Shown one piece after another: positions 47,972 to 56,477 of a stretch of DNA of 64,000 bases; position 1 is the stretch's first letter; every line of letters starts with the position of its first letter. The stretch spans positions 246,501 to 310,500 of the forward strand of contig NC_066535.1 in the NCBI RefSeq assembly GCF_024679095.1. Reading direction: 5' to 3'. Source of the DNA: Eriocheir sinensis (taxonomy: Eukaryota > Arthropoda > Malacostraca > Decapoda > Varunidae). The notes below the pieces were generated by a model that was given only the letters and a program-made list of their open reading frames with translations, was not told the DNA's origin and did not search any database. The position numbers were made by a program, and so were the translations under genes.

Positions 47972-48943
47972 CTAACGAGGCAAAAAATTAGCCAGGGTCC
48001 GTGACTGTGGGGTCTCAGAGCTCCGAGACTCATCAGCAGGTGCTCGCTCTCCATTGGCAGCCTCACGCCTCGCTCGCAATTCCTGACGCTGTCTGTAAGT
48101 AAGATCTCTATGAATATAAAGTGAAGTGAACCGATCAGACTGCTTCAGCCTGGGGGATGCAGCCAGTAGGGATTTTTTGTCATCCATATTAGGTACTTTC
48201 CCCCTAAAAATGCCTTTCTCCCTACTAATGCAGACTGGGTCCTGCAAACTTATCTCTTTGTTGATCAGGAAGAGGGAAGCTTCCTTAAACACATTACAAG
48301 CAGAAGACACATCAGAGTTTGGAAGTCCCCGAACAACAACAGAGTCCCGTCTGATGTCACGTTCCCTTACCTCACGAATTTGTTCGCGAATCCTCAAGTC
48401 AAGGTCATCCTTGCTTGCAGCTGAGCAGACTGGGTGAGGCAGGGACTGAGCATTAGGCAAATTAGTACTTGACGTCATCAAGGTCCTAACTGCTGTACAC
48501 AGTGACATTACCATTTCATGTAGTTGTTTGATTGTCTCTGTAAGGTCAGATCCAACGCCAGAGGCACGCCTGGAACTCTTATCAGTAGGGTGGTTGATCC
48601 TGCATGACAAGCAAACAAAAAGAATCCCTCTGCCCTCCTGTTTAACGATGGTCTCGATCACCTTGTCCGACATTCCCATACACATAGCCGCCGGGTGAAA
48701 CCACCCATCACACCGGTCGCAGCCAATGCTATCTTCCCCAACACTGGTGTTACATGAGCCACACAGTGTTAGGGCACACGCACCACCAACCCCAGCAACT
48801 GTCTGTCTAGACACAACACTCGAACTAGCCGGGCCAACATCACCAGCAGAGTCAGCACCAACAGAAGAAACGCGCCTCCGACCTCCCGTAGAGGAAGAAC
48901 GAAGGGCGCCCCTTCCGCGCGCCTCGGGCTTACCTCTGACCAT
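47972..48943 (-). CDS. CR1 LINE ORF1 with PHD-like zinc finger
   Basis: I place the start at the ATG at 48943 (MVRGKPEARGRG); the frame is open upstream to 49084, but that part looks like 5' UTR. After a basic, low-complexity N-terminus comes a Cys/His cluster (LCGSC, CDRCDGWFHP, MCMGM, FVCLSCR) matching a PHD/RING-type fold. PHD fingers are known in ORF1 proteins of CR1/L2-clade LINEs, where ORF1p binds nucleic acid or chromatin. A charged, probably coiled-coil region rich in Arg/Glu (REQIREVRERDIRRDS) follows. The stop TAG at 47974-47972 overlaps the beginning of the ORF2 frame. It looks intact, unlike ORF2. Confidence 0.72.
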   Translation of the reverse strand: MVRGKPEARGRGALRSSSTGGRRRVSSVGADSAGDVGPASSSVVSRQTVAGVGGACALTLCGSCNTSVGEDSIGCDRCDGWFHPAAMCMGMSDKVIETIVKQEGRGILFVCLSCRINHPTDKSSRRASGVGSDLTETIKQLHEMVMSLCTAVRTLMTSSTNLPNAQSLPHPVCSAASKDDLDLRIREQIREVRERDIRRDSVVVRGLPNSDVSSACNVFKEASLFLINKEISLQDPVCISREKGIFRGKVPNMDDKKSLLAASPRLKQSDRFTSLYIHRDLTYRQRQELRARREAANGERAPADESRSSETPQSRTLANFLPR

Positions 48944-49091
48944 GTCCCCGGGTAACGGTACTGACCACCAAGTGATATAAAGGTGAACAAAATGTGTAGT
49001 GGGCCGGTGGGGGCTATGTTCAAAAGAGGTCGGCAGGAGCTCAGGGAAACACATGTGAACACCTCGCCAGTCTGGCGAGTGCATCCATGCA

Positions 49092-49094
<3 letters not shown>

Positions 49095-49148
<54 letters not shown>
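49095..49148. repeat. (GT)n microsatellite
   Basis: About 54 bp of GT dinucleotides at the presumed 5' edge of the CR1 element. Confidence 0.95.
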
Positions 49149-49151
<3 letters not shown>

Positions 49152-49479
49152 CATTGGGTGGCTCTGTCAAGACTGTGAGCCTTTGCCCAGCCCAAGCAAC
49201 TGTCTCACACGAAACATCTCACCTGGATATGCATCATTTCTTCCTTCCTTACTTCATCAACTCTTCACCCAAACATTCATCTCCAATCAATCATCCCCTA
49301 ACAAGTCCCACGGCGATGGGGCAGGGCGGTGGGGGCAGGTTTGCGTTAGACTGGAAGCCTCTAGTCTGGGTCCTGCACGTTGGGCGGCGCATGTTGGATG
49401 GTCGTTGACGGGTGTGCAGGAGTAGCGCTCGTCTCCGGCAGCCGCATGCGTGACTGAGCTGGCCTTTTTAGGATGCCAC
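49149..49479. other. Non-coding spacer, no gene recognised
   Basis: This lies between the GT microsatellite and the RTE-like element. No convincing frame or motif is seen; some of it may be 5' UTR of the RTE element. Confidence 0.5.
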
Positions 49480-49547
49480 GCAGCTCACCCTAGTCAAGGG
49501 AAGGGCCAAGAAAAGGCGGCCTAAAAATCGTCTATTCCAACATCCCT

Positions 49548-50555
49548 TTGCTGGCTAACCGCGGTCGGTCGGACAACGTTCAATGCGGTCAACAAATAAA
49601 GAAGCAAAAACTTAATTTGAAACTAGCATCCTGGAACACAAGGACCCTTCAGGATCAACCCACGGAAACATCCACAAGACCACCCCGCAGAACAGCTCTG
49701 ATTGCAAACGAGCCTCAGAGGTACGATGTGGATATTGCTGCCCTAAGTGAGACCCGTTTTCCAGACGAGGATTCCCTAACAGAAGTAGGAGAGGGGTACA
49801 CTTTTTTCTGGAAAGGCTTAGCAAGAGATGCACCAAGAATTCACGTAGTGGGATTTGCCATCAAAACCAAACTTCTGATCAGACTGCCTGAAGGCCCCAC
49901 TGGTATCAACGAGCGATTAATGACTTGGCACATTCCCCTCAACAAAAACAGATATTTGACCCTAATAAGTGCATATGCACCCACATTAGTCACTGATGAG
50001 GCCACAAAAGACACATTCTACAGTGCCCTTGATGCCACTCTGAAAAACATCAGCAAAACAGACAAGGTGGTGCTCATGGGTGACTTTACTGCACGTGTCG
50101 GGAATAAATGGGAATTCTGGGGTGGTGCCCTTGGCCGTCATGGCACAGGCAAGATGAACAGCAATGGCCTCAGACTTCTGCCACTTTGTGCAGAACATGA
50201 ACTTAGTATTACTAACACCGTCTTCCAGCAGAAAGACAAGTACAAAAATACATGGAAACACCCAAGATCAGGTCACTGGCACATGCTTGATTACATTATA
50301 ACCAGACAATGCCACACAAATGATGCCACTTTAACACGAGTTATGAGAGGGGCAGAGTGCTGGACTGACCACCGTCTTGTCAGAGCTCAGTTTAAATTTC
50401 AAATCCGGCCTCCTATTTACAAACAAGCCCCAAAAAAGAAGCTAAATTGTGCTGCACTGAAGAGCCCAGGAATCAGGGACTCCTTCCGTGCTAGTCTGGC
50501 TACTTGTCTCTCTTCACCCACAACGCAAGCAGAGGACCCTGGCCATCGGCTTTAA
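49548..50555 (+). pseudogene. RTE-like LINE endonuclease domain
   Basis: This frame is an AP-endonuclease related to those annotated as craniofacial development protein 2-like in animal genomes. Motifs: LASWNTRTL, IAALSETRF with the catalytic Glu, ISAYAPT, LMGDFTARVG (the GDFN motif with Thr), HMLDYI and TDHRLVRA (SDH-like). After the endonuclease the frame is lost near 50,520 and continues in another frame. Confidence 0.82.
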
Positions 50556-52017
50556 AAAGCGCTCACACGCCGACTGGTTCGATGAGAACAATGAGGCCAT
50601 ACACCAGCTCCTAAATGAAAAACGCAAGGCTCATGATGCCCTTCTTGCAAATCCTCAATCTATTGAATTAGCCCGCAGATGGAAAGACCTTAGGGCTGAG
50701 GCCCAGCGCAAGATACGTGAGATGGAGAACTGTTAGTGGGTTTAAAAGGCACGTGAAACTCCAGCCTTTGCTGATAATAACAATATGCAAGGTTTTTATA
50801 ATGCCCTGAAAACCATCTATGGGCCTAGGAAAAACACCCTTTCCCCGGTCCAGTCAGCAGATGGGGCAGCTATATACAAAGAAAAGACAGAGATACTAAA
50901 TCGCTGGGCTGAACACCTCCAAGTACTATTGAATCATCAAAGCCCGTATGATGAGGAACTTCTTGATGGCCTACCAAATCTTCTAATTATCCATAACTTA
51001 AACAGACCTCCACAAATGCACGAACTAATCAGCGCTATCAAAAGCCTGAAAGATAATAAAAGCTGTGGCCCTGACGAAATCCCGGGAGAGATTCTAAAAC
51101 AAGGAGGTTACTTACTAAAGCTACATTTACTGGAGTTTATTCAGAACCTATGGGAAGAGGACCAAATCCCTAAATCCTGGACTGATGCCACAATTATCCC
51201 CGTTTATAAGAACAAAGGAGAAAGGAACGACTGCAACAACAGCCGAGGAATTTTCCTACTCTCAGTGGCCGGCAAAGTACTAGCCAGAATCATGCTCTCC
51301 CGCCTGGTGATGCATATATCAGAGGAGGTGCTGCCTGAGTCCCAGTGTGGGTTCAGAAAGGAGAGAGGAACCATTGACATGATATTCTCTCTGAGACAAA
51401 TCCAGGAAAAATGCATCGAACAGAACAAAGATCTTTTTATAGCTTTTGTGGATTTAACCAAAGCTTTTGATACAGTGCCCCGGGAGCTTCTCTGGAAAAT
51501 TCTCCTGAAATATGGAGTACCAGAGAAGTTCCTTAAGATAATACAATTGTTCCACTCTGGCATGGAAGCGAAAGTTAGAATTTGTGGCAGGGAATCAACA
51601 CCTTTTCCTGTAGATATGGGGGTAAAGCAGGGGGACGTCTTGGCCCCGGTGCTCTTCAACCTCTTCATATCCGTAGTAATGAGGCTCCTGCAGACCACTC
51701 TCAGAGAGGAAGACGGGGTCCAAATAGAATACCGACTGGACGGGAGTCTATTCAACATCCGAAGACTCCAAGCACACACCAAAACAACCACACAACAGGT
51801 AGTGGACTTACAGTATGCAGATGACGCTGCCCTTGTAGCTCACACAGCTGACTCTATGCAACGCATTTTGGACTCATTATCCTCTATCTATCAAGCTTTT
51901 GGACTCCAAATAAACACACGCAAAACTGAAATTGTAGTCCAGCTGTCAAATCAAGATCAAAACATACCATCTTTTAATATCAATGGAGCTGAGTTACATA
52001 CTGTTCCTTTTTTTTAA
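50520..52017 (+). pseudogene. RTE-like LINE reverse transcriptase domain
   Basis: The linker (ADWFDENNEAI, NEKRKAHDALLANP) is followed by in-frame stops at 50734-50736 and 50743-50745. RT is then open to 52017: SCGPDEIPGEILKQGG, WTDATIIPVYKNKG, CGFRKERGTIDMIFSLRQIQ, FVDLTKAFDTVPRE, GVKQGDVLAPVLFNLFI and the catalytic YADD at 51814-51825. The frame ends in a T run (CCTTTTTTTTAAAT near 52010), where a homopolymer length change shifts it. Confidence 0.85.
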
Positions 52018-52777
52018 ATACTTTGGCAGCATCGTTTCTCCCACCATTAAGATGGACAACGATGTTATCGACAAAATTAGTAATGCTTCACGTTCCTTTG
52101 GCACATTAAGGTTCAAAGTTTTTGACAACAAACATCTGACACTACCAACCAAAATCCAGGTATATGAAGCTGTATGCATCTCTACATTGCTGTACGGTGC
52201 TGAGACATGGACCATCTACCGAGGTCACCTAGCACAACTGGAGCGTTTCCACATCTCGTGTCTCCAAAAGATCCTAGGCCTCACATGGAAAGACCGAGTG
52301 CCACACACACAGATCCTTGAACATACAAAAAGCGTGAGCATCGAGGCCATGATTGCCAAACGGCAGCTTCGCTGGCTTGGCCATGTTATCCGCATGCCAG
52401 AGGAATGACTGCCAAGAAAAATACTATATGGGCAACTGCAAAACAGCCACCGAGGACCCGGTGGCCCCAAAAAGAGGCTTAAGGATCACATAAAATTGAC
52501 ATTAAAGAAATGCATGATAACGCCCTCCAACCTGGAGACTCTCGCAAACAATCGCACCACCTGGAGGGCAAAGATCAAGCAAGGGGTTGCTGTCACGGAA
52601 CAGAATCGCACAACCCAACGTGCGCTAAAAAGACAACGGCGCCATGTCAATAGAGAAGCCCCTGTAGCACCGAACCCCCAGTGGATATGTCCAACCTGTG
52701 GGAAGGTGTGCAACTCAAGGATTGGACTGGTGAGCCACACGAACGCTCACAGACGGCGGGAGCTCCAACTACAGTAA
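51983..52777 (+). pseudogene. RTE-like LINE C-terminal domain with C2H2 zinc finger
   Basis: The frame after the T-run shift contains YFGSIVSPTIKMDNDVIDKI, LLYGAETWTIYRGHLAQLE and RQLRWLGHVIRMPEE. A TGA at 52406-52408 sits where Trp is expected (E-E-stop-L-P-R). It then reads on in the same frame to 52777. The last part holds a C2H2 finger (CPTCGKVC...H...H, WICPTCGKVCNS and LVSHTNAH). It probably contributes to RNA or DNA target binding. It is degenerate. Confidence 0.8.
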
Positions 52778-52844
52778 CACCTCATCTTTCATCGCATCAT
52801 CCTAGGAGGAAATGAAAGTCGTCATCGGATGCGACGGACTGCAA

Positions 52845-52864
52845 TAAGTAAGTAAGTAAGTAAG
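52845..52864 (+). repeat. (TAAG)5 terminal repeat of the RTE-like LINE
   Basis: Five tandem TAAG units close the element; they mark its 3' end and give its orientation. Confidence 0.88.
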
Positions 52865-52870
52865 TGTGTA

Positions 52871-53958
52871 CTATGCTATGCTATCATAAATTTTAACCTG
52901 TCCTGCATCACACCCAATGGATGTTACGCAGATCCAATGGTTTTGATTGATGTGAAGAATTTGCACAAACTTCCCCTCAGATGTCCCTAAAAATCCACCA
53001 TTCTCTATTTTTTGGAACAGCAGAGTATCCCTGTCACTGCTCTTTCCTTTGACCCTAGTGAAGACAATGGTGATTTGGAGGAGTGCTGGTGAGGTTGGTA
53101 GTGGTTGAGGCACTGACAGCAATGATGGTGATGGTGTTGAAGCAGGTGCACAGAGGGGTACAGGTGGTAGTAGTGGTGTTGGCACAAGTACATTGGGGGA
53201 AACAGATAGTGAAAGTGATGATGGTGGTGGTGAGGGTGTCTGAGCAGGTGCTACATCAGAAGTGAGGGGTGGAGGTGGTGGTGGTGTTGGAGCAGGTGTT
53301 GGTGGTGTTGGTGGTGTTGGTGGTGTTGGAGCAGGTGGTGGTGGTGTTGGAGCAGGTGGTGGTGGTGTTGGAGCAGGTGGTGGTGGTGTTGGAGCAGGTG
53401 GTGGTGGTGTTGGAGCAGGTGGTGGTGGTGTTGGAGCAGGTGTTGGTGGTGTTGGAGCAGGTGGTGGTGGTGTTGGAGCAGGTGGTGGTGGTGTTGGAGC
53501 AGGTGGTGGTGGTGTTGGTGGTGTTGGAGCAGGTGGTGGTGGTGTTGGAGCAGGTGTTGGTGGTGTTGGTGGTGTTGGAGCAGGTGGTGGTGGTGTTGGA
53601 GCAGGTGTTGGTGGTGTTGGTGGTGTTGGTGGTGTTGGAGCAGGTGGTGGTGGTGTTGGAGCAGGTGGTGGTGGTGTTGGAGCAGGTGTTGGTGGTGTTG
53701 GAGCAGGTGGTGGTGGTGTTGGAGCAGGTGGTGGTGGTGTTGGAGCAGGTGGTGGTGGTGTTGGAGCAGGTGGTGGTGGTGTTGGAGCAAGTGTTGGTGG
53801 TGTTGGAGCAGGTGGTGGTGGTGTTGGAGCAGGTGGTGGTGGTGTTGGAGCAGGTGGTGGTGGTGTTGGAGCAAGTGTTGGTGGTGTTGGAGCAGGTGTT
53901 GGTGGTGTTGGAGCAGGTGGTGGTGGTGTTGGAGCAGGTGGTGGTGGTGTTGGAGCAG
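52871..53958 (-). CDS. Integrase-protease gene: Pro/Thr linker and Ulp1/C48-like His/Asp block
   Basis: Read on the minus strand, the minisatellite encodes APTPPPPAPTPPTP-type repeats in one continuous frame. This passes through a Pro/Ser-rich linker (TSDVAPAQTPSP, CAPASTPSP) into a globular part: ALLQITIVFTRVKGKSSDRD, then FVQILHINQNHWICVTSIGC and VKIYDSI. NHW supplies the catalytic His and YDS the catalytic Asp of a Ulp1-like cysteine protease. The frame ends at TAG 52871-52873, only a few bases from the 3' end of the RTE-like LINE. The Gln/Cys half of the same fold is at 43,809-44,269, so the stop is either intronic read-through past an unidentified donor or a real break. The same linker type continues on the far side of the gypsy element at 61,312-62,020. 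No methionine start is expected; this is internal coding sequence. Confidence 0.66.
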
Positions 53959-53960
53959 GT
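53262..53960. repeat. 21-bp G/T-rich minisatellite, left block
   Basis: About 33 units of GGTGTTGGAGCAGGTGGTGG(T), with variants carrying an extra GGTGTTGGT. On the minus strand the biologically sensible frame reads (APTPPPP)n. The plus-strand Gly/Val frames and the His/Leu/Gln or Thr/Ser/Asn minus frames are by-products. It is near-identical in unit structure and orientation to the block at 61,312-61,985. Confidence 0.95.
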
Positions 53961-54105
53961 TATAAGTTTAGCAGGTTTGGAGTTAAAGTCTTTGCTCAAA
54001 TTGTCTTTTTACTGGTTTTGTGGCTCACACGCTCCGTGTAAGCCACAAAACCAGTAAAAAGACAATTTAAGCAAAGACTTTAACTCCAAACCTGCTAAAC
54101 TTATA
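53961..54105. repeat. Near-perfect inverted repeat, 71-bp arms with 3-nt loop
   Basis: Arms 53961-54031 and 54035-54105 pair with only two mismatches (54026/54040 and 53997/54069) around the loop CTC. It lies exactly between the minisatellite and the primer-binding site of the gypsy-like element. The right arm therefore occupies the place of the 3' end of a 5' LTR, and the left arm is its inverted copy. It could be a fold-back replacement of the LTR, a terminal hairpin, or an assembly or sequencing artefact. Confidence 0.93.
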
Positions 54106-54106
54106 T

Positions 54107-54124
54107 TGGTGGCAGCGGTTACAA
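54107..54124 (+). other. Probable primer-binding site of the gypsy-like element
   Basis: TGGTGGCAGCGGTTACAA directly follows the inverted repeat. It begins with TGG, complementary to the CCA end of a tRNA, as in reverse-transcribing LTR elements. The tRNA species is not assigned. Confidence 0.65.
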
Positions 54125-55292
54125 AGTGATTACAAAGCGATTACAAAGGATTTATCATAAAATAATACTGGCCTACACAAAGTGCCTCAAATTCCGTGGT
54201 GACTCCGTTGGCAACGACTCAGTGAACCAGTGTGAACTCAAGCACAACCTCTCTACAATTACGGGATTACTACACTCCCTATGAGACAACTACAAGCCCC
54301 ATAGCTAGTACTTGCACCTACGTCAGGTCACCACCTACATTGAATCACCAAAACAACAATCTGTGCCACCACTCAGCAAACGTCCGTAACAAGTCAACCC
54401 AAAAATCCCACCTCAATTAACGGGATTAACCCCTGCCGAACTCCCCCAACCCTGTATCTTCACAGTCACAAGAGGAGGAAGAGGAAGCCATATTCGTCTT
54501 GACAAGGTAGTAGCCGCGGCCAGGCAGCTCAATTCAACGCGTCAGCAGTCTGCGTCAGCGTGCCGTCAATCAAAGCATCGGCAACACCCACCCCCGGCTA
54601 GTGGAACACGCCGCACAATTTTGGTTTGTCACCTGAACTATCACTCAAGTAAGACGAAACGTTGTTCCATAATTTAGTACATGTACCGTCGAAACCCCCC
54701 ACTTCAAATAACATTCTCACCCTCGTCTCCCATTTTCCACTAATTTAACCTAATATAATCGCCATTTCATTTGTTCTTAATCCCTTACACGGATTACATT
54801 TAAATTCCTATCCCTACTCTCTTGTAATCCATACCGTTCGCCTTCAGCGCTCCTCCCCTCCCCGTTCACCAGCCCTACCCCTCTTTCGCCTGCGGCAGCC
54901 ACGTCTTGCTGATCCCAGTGATATGTGTCGCCATCTGCACATCTGCTGATCCCAGTCATTTATGCCCTTGTACCGAACCAATCTTTCCTCAAGCGAACTC
55001 ACGACTGCTTCACACCCAAGGTATCTTACCATTTCCTTACGGATTACCTACGAATCTTCCTATAAACTTCCCTTTAATCTTACTTAAAATTTCCCTTCCT
55101 ATAATTTTCCTTATATACGTCCTAATATCTCCCCTACATTACAGCTTGTGCCGGAGAGCAGAGAGAAGTGAGTTAACCCACATCTCCTGCGTCCCAGTCT
55201 CCCCCCTCACCATACATCAGCCATACCATCCTGCTCTGGTCTCCTTACAAATGCATCGGACGCAGCTAAGTGACTCCCCCGTCTAACTCCCC
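54125..55292 (+). other. 5' leader of the gypsy-like element
   Basis: About 1.2 kb lies between the primer site and gag. It is rich in short open stretches, including one at 54906-55286 in the gag frame that stops 7 bp before the gag ATG. None resembles a known protein, and the leader presumably carries packaging or translational signals. Confidence 0.5.
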
Positions 55293-56477
55293 ATGTCCCA
55301 GGATCGAAAATTGGAAGAGGCTCTATCCTCTGACTTCAGCGGTTTAACGTTTGGTAATCCCCATCACACAGTCCTCCGTTCAGGAGCTGCTTATCCAAAA
55401 CCTATTCCCCCAGCACCCCCATTACCTCCTGCAAAGAAGCTCCCCTCAGACTTTTCACCAGAGCCTTCCCAGACTACTTCCTCTTCCCAGACAGAACAGC
55501 ACCAAAGTGACACAACCATGAGTGACAAACCTCAAAACGTCATTTTAAGGGGCGAGGATAAAAATCCAAAATATACGGGCTCAGAGGAGACCGGCCCCGA
55601 CCTCCTAACTCACCTGCAGAGGGTAGAGGATGCTTTTACCAAATTCCAATATACAAATGAAAGGGAGAAATTGGCCCACCTTTACGACAGCATCCACACG
55701 GGCCCTTGTCGGGCTCAATCCATTATAAAAAGTGACGCATTCAAGAAAGCCGAAACATATGATGAAGCGAAAGCAAATCTCATCAGCCATTTCGGCTCCA
55801 CATGCAAACAGGGTGCCCTGTCAGTCTTGTTCCGCCTAGCGGCTACCTACCGTCCCAAAATAAAGGCTAATATTGCAGTGGACGACTGTTTAGGCGTCGC
55901 GGGTGGAGCCTTCACAGAGTTTGAAACCCAATTCCGTCACTCCCCGTGGACTACCGATGAGACAATGAACCTTGAGGATGTGTGCCGCCTTTTCTCATAC
56001 TTTATCTTTCTCCTCAATTGCACGGAGACACTCTTCAAAGAGTTACAAAAGGAAGAACCCCTACCAAAAGGTAGAACCCTTTTCAAACACATCAGTCCCC
56101 TGTCGGGACGAGAGCCACCAACAGAACCCCCATCCTCAGCGGTGAGGGGCGTCAAAATTCAGAGGGGGCGTCCCCAAAGTCGCTCCCCGGCCGGAGCTCA
56201 GACCCCTAGGAACCGCTCTGCCACACCCCGCGGCCGCCGCCCTTACAATAGAGGCAGGGGTCACGGGCGTGGCTATAACACTCAATATTGTTACAACTGC
56301 AGAATCACAGGACACCATACACGTAATTGCTGGTACGGCAGCAACACCCAACAGTCAAATCAATATTGTTCCTACCATAAGACATCAGGCCATAACACCA
56401 AGGATTGCCGCGCGAGGCCCCGGGGAGGTACCTCGTCGGGGGAAGCCTCGCGCGCCACGTCTCCCGCAATAACATAG
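55293..56477 (+). CDS. gag: Gag-like polyprotein of the gypsy/errantivirus-like element
   Basis: An intact 394-aa frame starts at ATG 55293. The N-terminal region is Pro/Ser-rich (about residues 30-75). A helical capsid-like region follows (GSEETGPDLLTHLQRVEDAF to about residue 260, including EREKLAHLYDSI). The C-terminal nucleocapsid-like tail is Arg/Gly-rich. It has two zinc knuckles: a classical CX2CX4HX4C at residues 333-346, and a variant CX2HX4HX4C at 359-372 with His in place of the second Cys. Gag would form the particle and bind genomic RNA. Pol lies in the -1 frame and overlaps the last 73 bases. I see no canonical X-XXY-YYZ slippery heptamer in the overlap. Confidence 0.83.
   Translation: MSQDRKLEEALSSDFSGLTFGNPHHTVLRSGAAYPKPIPPAPPLPPAKKLPSDFSPEPSQTTSSSQTEQHQSDTTMSDKPQNVILRGEDKNPKYTGSEETGPDLLTHLQRVEDAFTKFQYTNEREKLAHLYDSIHTGPCRAQSIIKSDAFKKAETYDEAKANLISHFGSTCKQGALSVLFRLAATYRPKIKANIAVDDCLGVAGGAFTEFETQFRHSPWTTDETMNLEDVCRLFSYFIFLLNCTETLFKELQKEEPLPKGRTLFKHISPLSGREPPTEPPSSAVRGVKIQRGRPQSRSPAGAQTPRNRSATPRGRRPYNRGRGHGRGYNTQYCYNCRITGHHTRNCWYGSNTQQSNQYCSYHKTSGHNTKDCRARPRGGTSSGEASRATSPAIT

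Larger units (their letters stand above)
44946..49090 (-). mobile_element. CR1-clade LINE, near full length, minus strand
   Basis: Two overlapping ORFs in the order ORF1 (PHD-like zinc finger) then ORF2 (endonuclease, RT, C-terminus) read from right to left. The likely 3' terminus carries a doubled 14-bp unit GGTTCTCTCACCTG at 44946-44973. CR1 elements commonly end in short direct repeats rather than poly-A. The 5' end is taken near the (GT)n at 49095 but is not precisely placed. It lies between the two protease blocks of the minus-strand integrase gene, and may sit within an intron. Confidence 0.85.
49480..52866 (+). mobile_element. RTE-clade-like LINE, near full length, plus strand
   Basis: A single-ORF type element has endonuclease, RT, C-terminal domain and C2H2 finger. 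A very short 3' UTR ends in (TAAG)5 at 52845-52864; RTE elements typically end in short tandem repeats rather than poly-A. The 5' border near 49,480 (TCACCCTAGTCAAGGGAAGG region) is an estimate. It lies directly beside the protease block of the minus-strand integrase gene. Multiple stops and frameshifts make it inactive. Confidence 0.86.

Noticed and set aside
49612..49836. Minus-strand ORFs over the RTE-like LINE and CR1 element (also 51204-51791 and 48126-48437)
   Set aside because: They are shadows opposite well-identified endonuclease, RT or ORF1 coding sequence.
44269..52871. A simple GT-AG intron joining the two protease blocks directly
   Set aside because: The only nearby GT (52871-52870) leaves phase 2 after an in-frame TAG context, while the acceptor at 44270 needs phase 1; the true donor is not identified, possibly lost to the RTE insertion.
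53251..53999. His/Leu/Gln-rich and Thr/Ser/Asn-rich minus-strand ORFs, and Gly/Val-rich plus-strand ORFs
   Set aside because: They are the alternative frames of the 21-bp minisatellite; only the minus (APTPPPP)n frame joins in frame to recognisable domains on both sides.
54906..55286. 126-codon ORF just upstream of gag in the same frame
   Set aside because: No recognisable domain, Pro/Leu/Ile-rich composition typical of chance frames in the leader, and a stop before the gag ATG.
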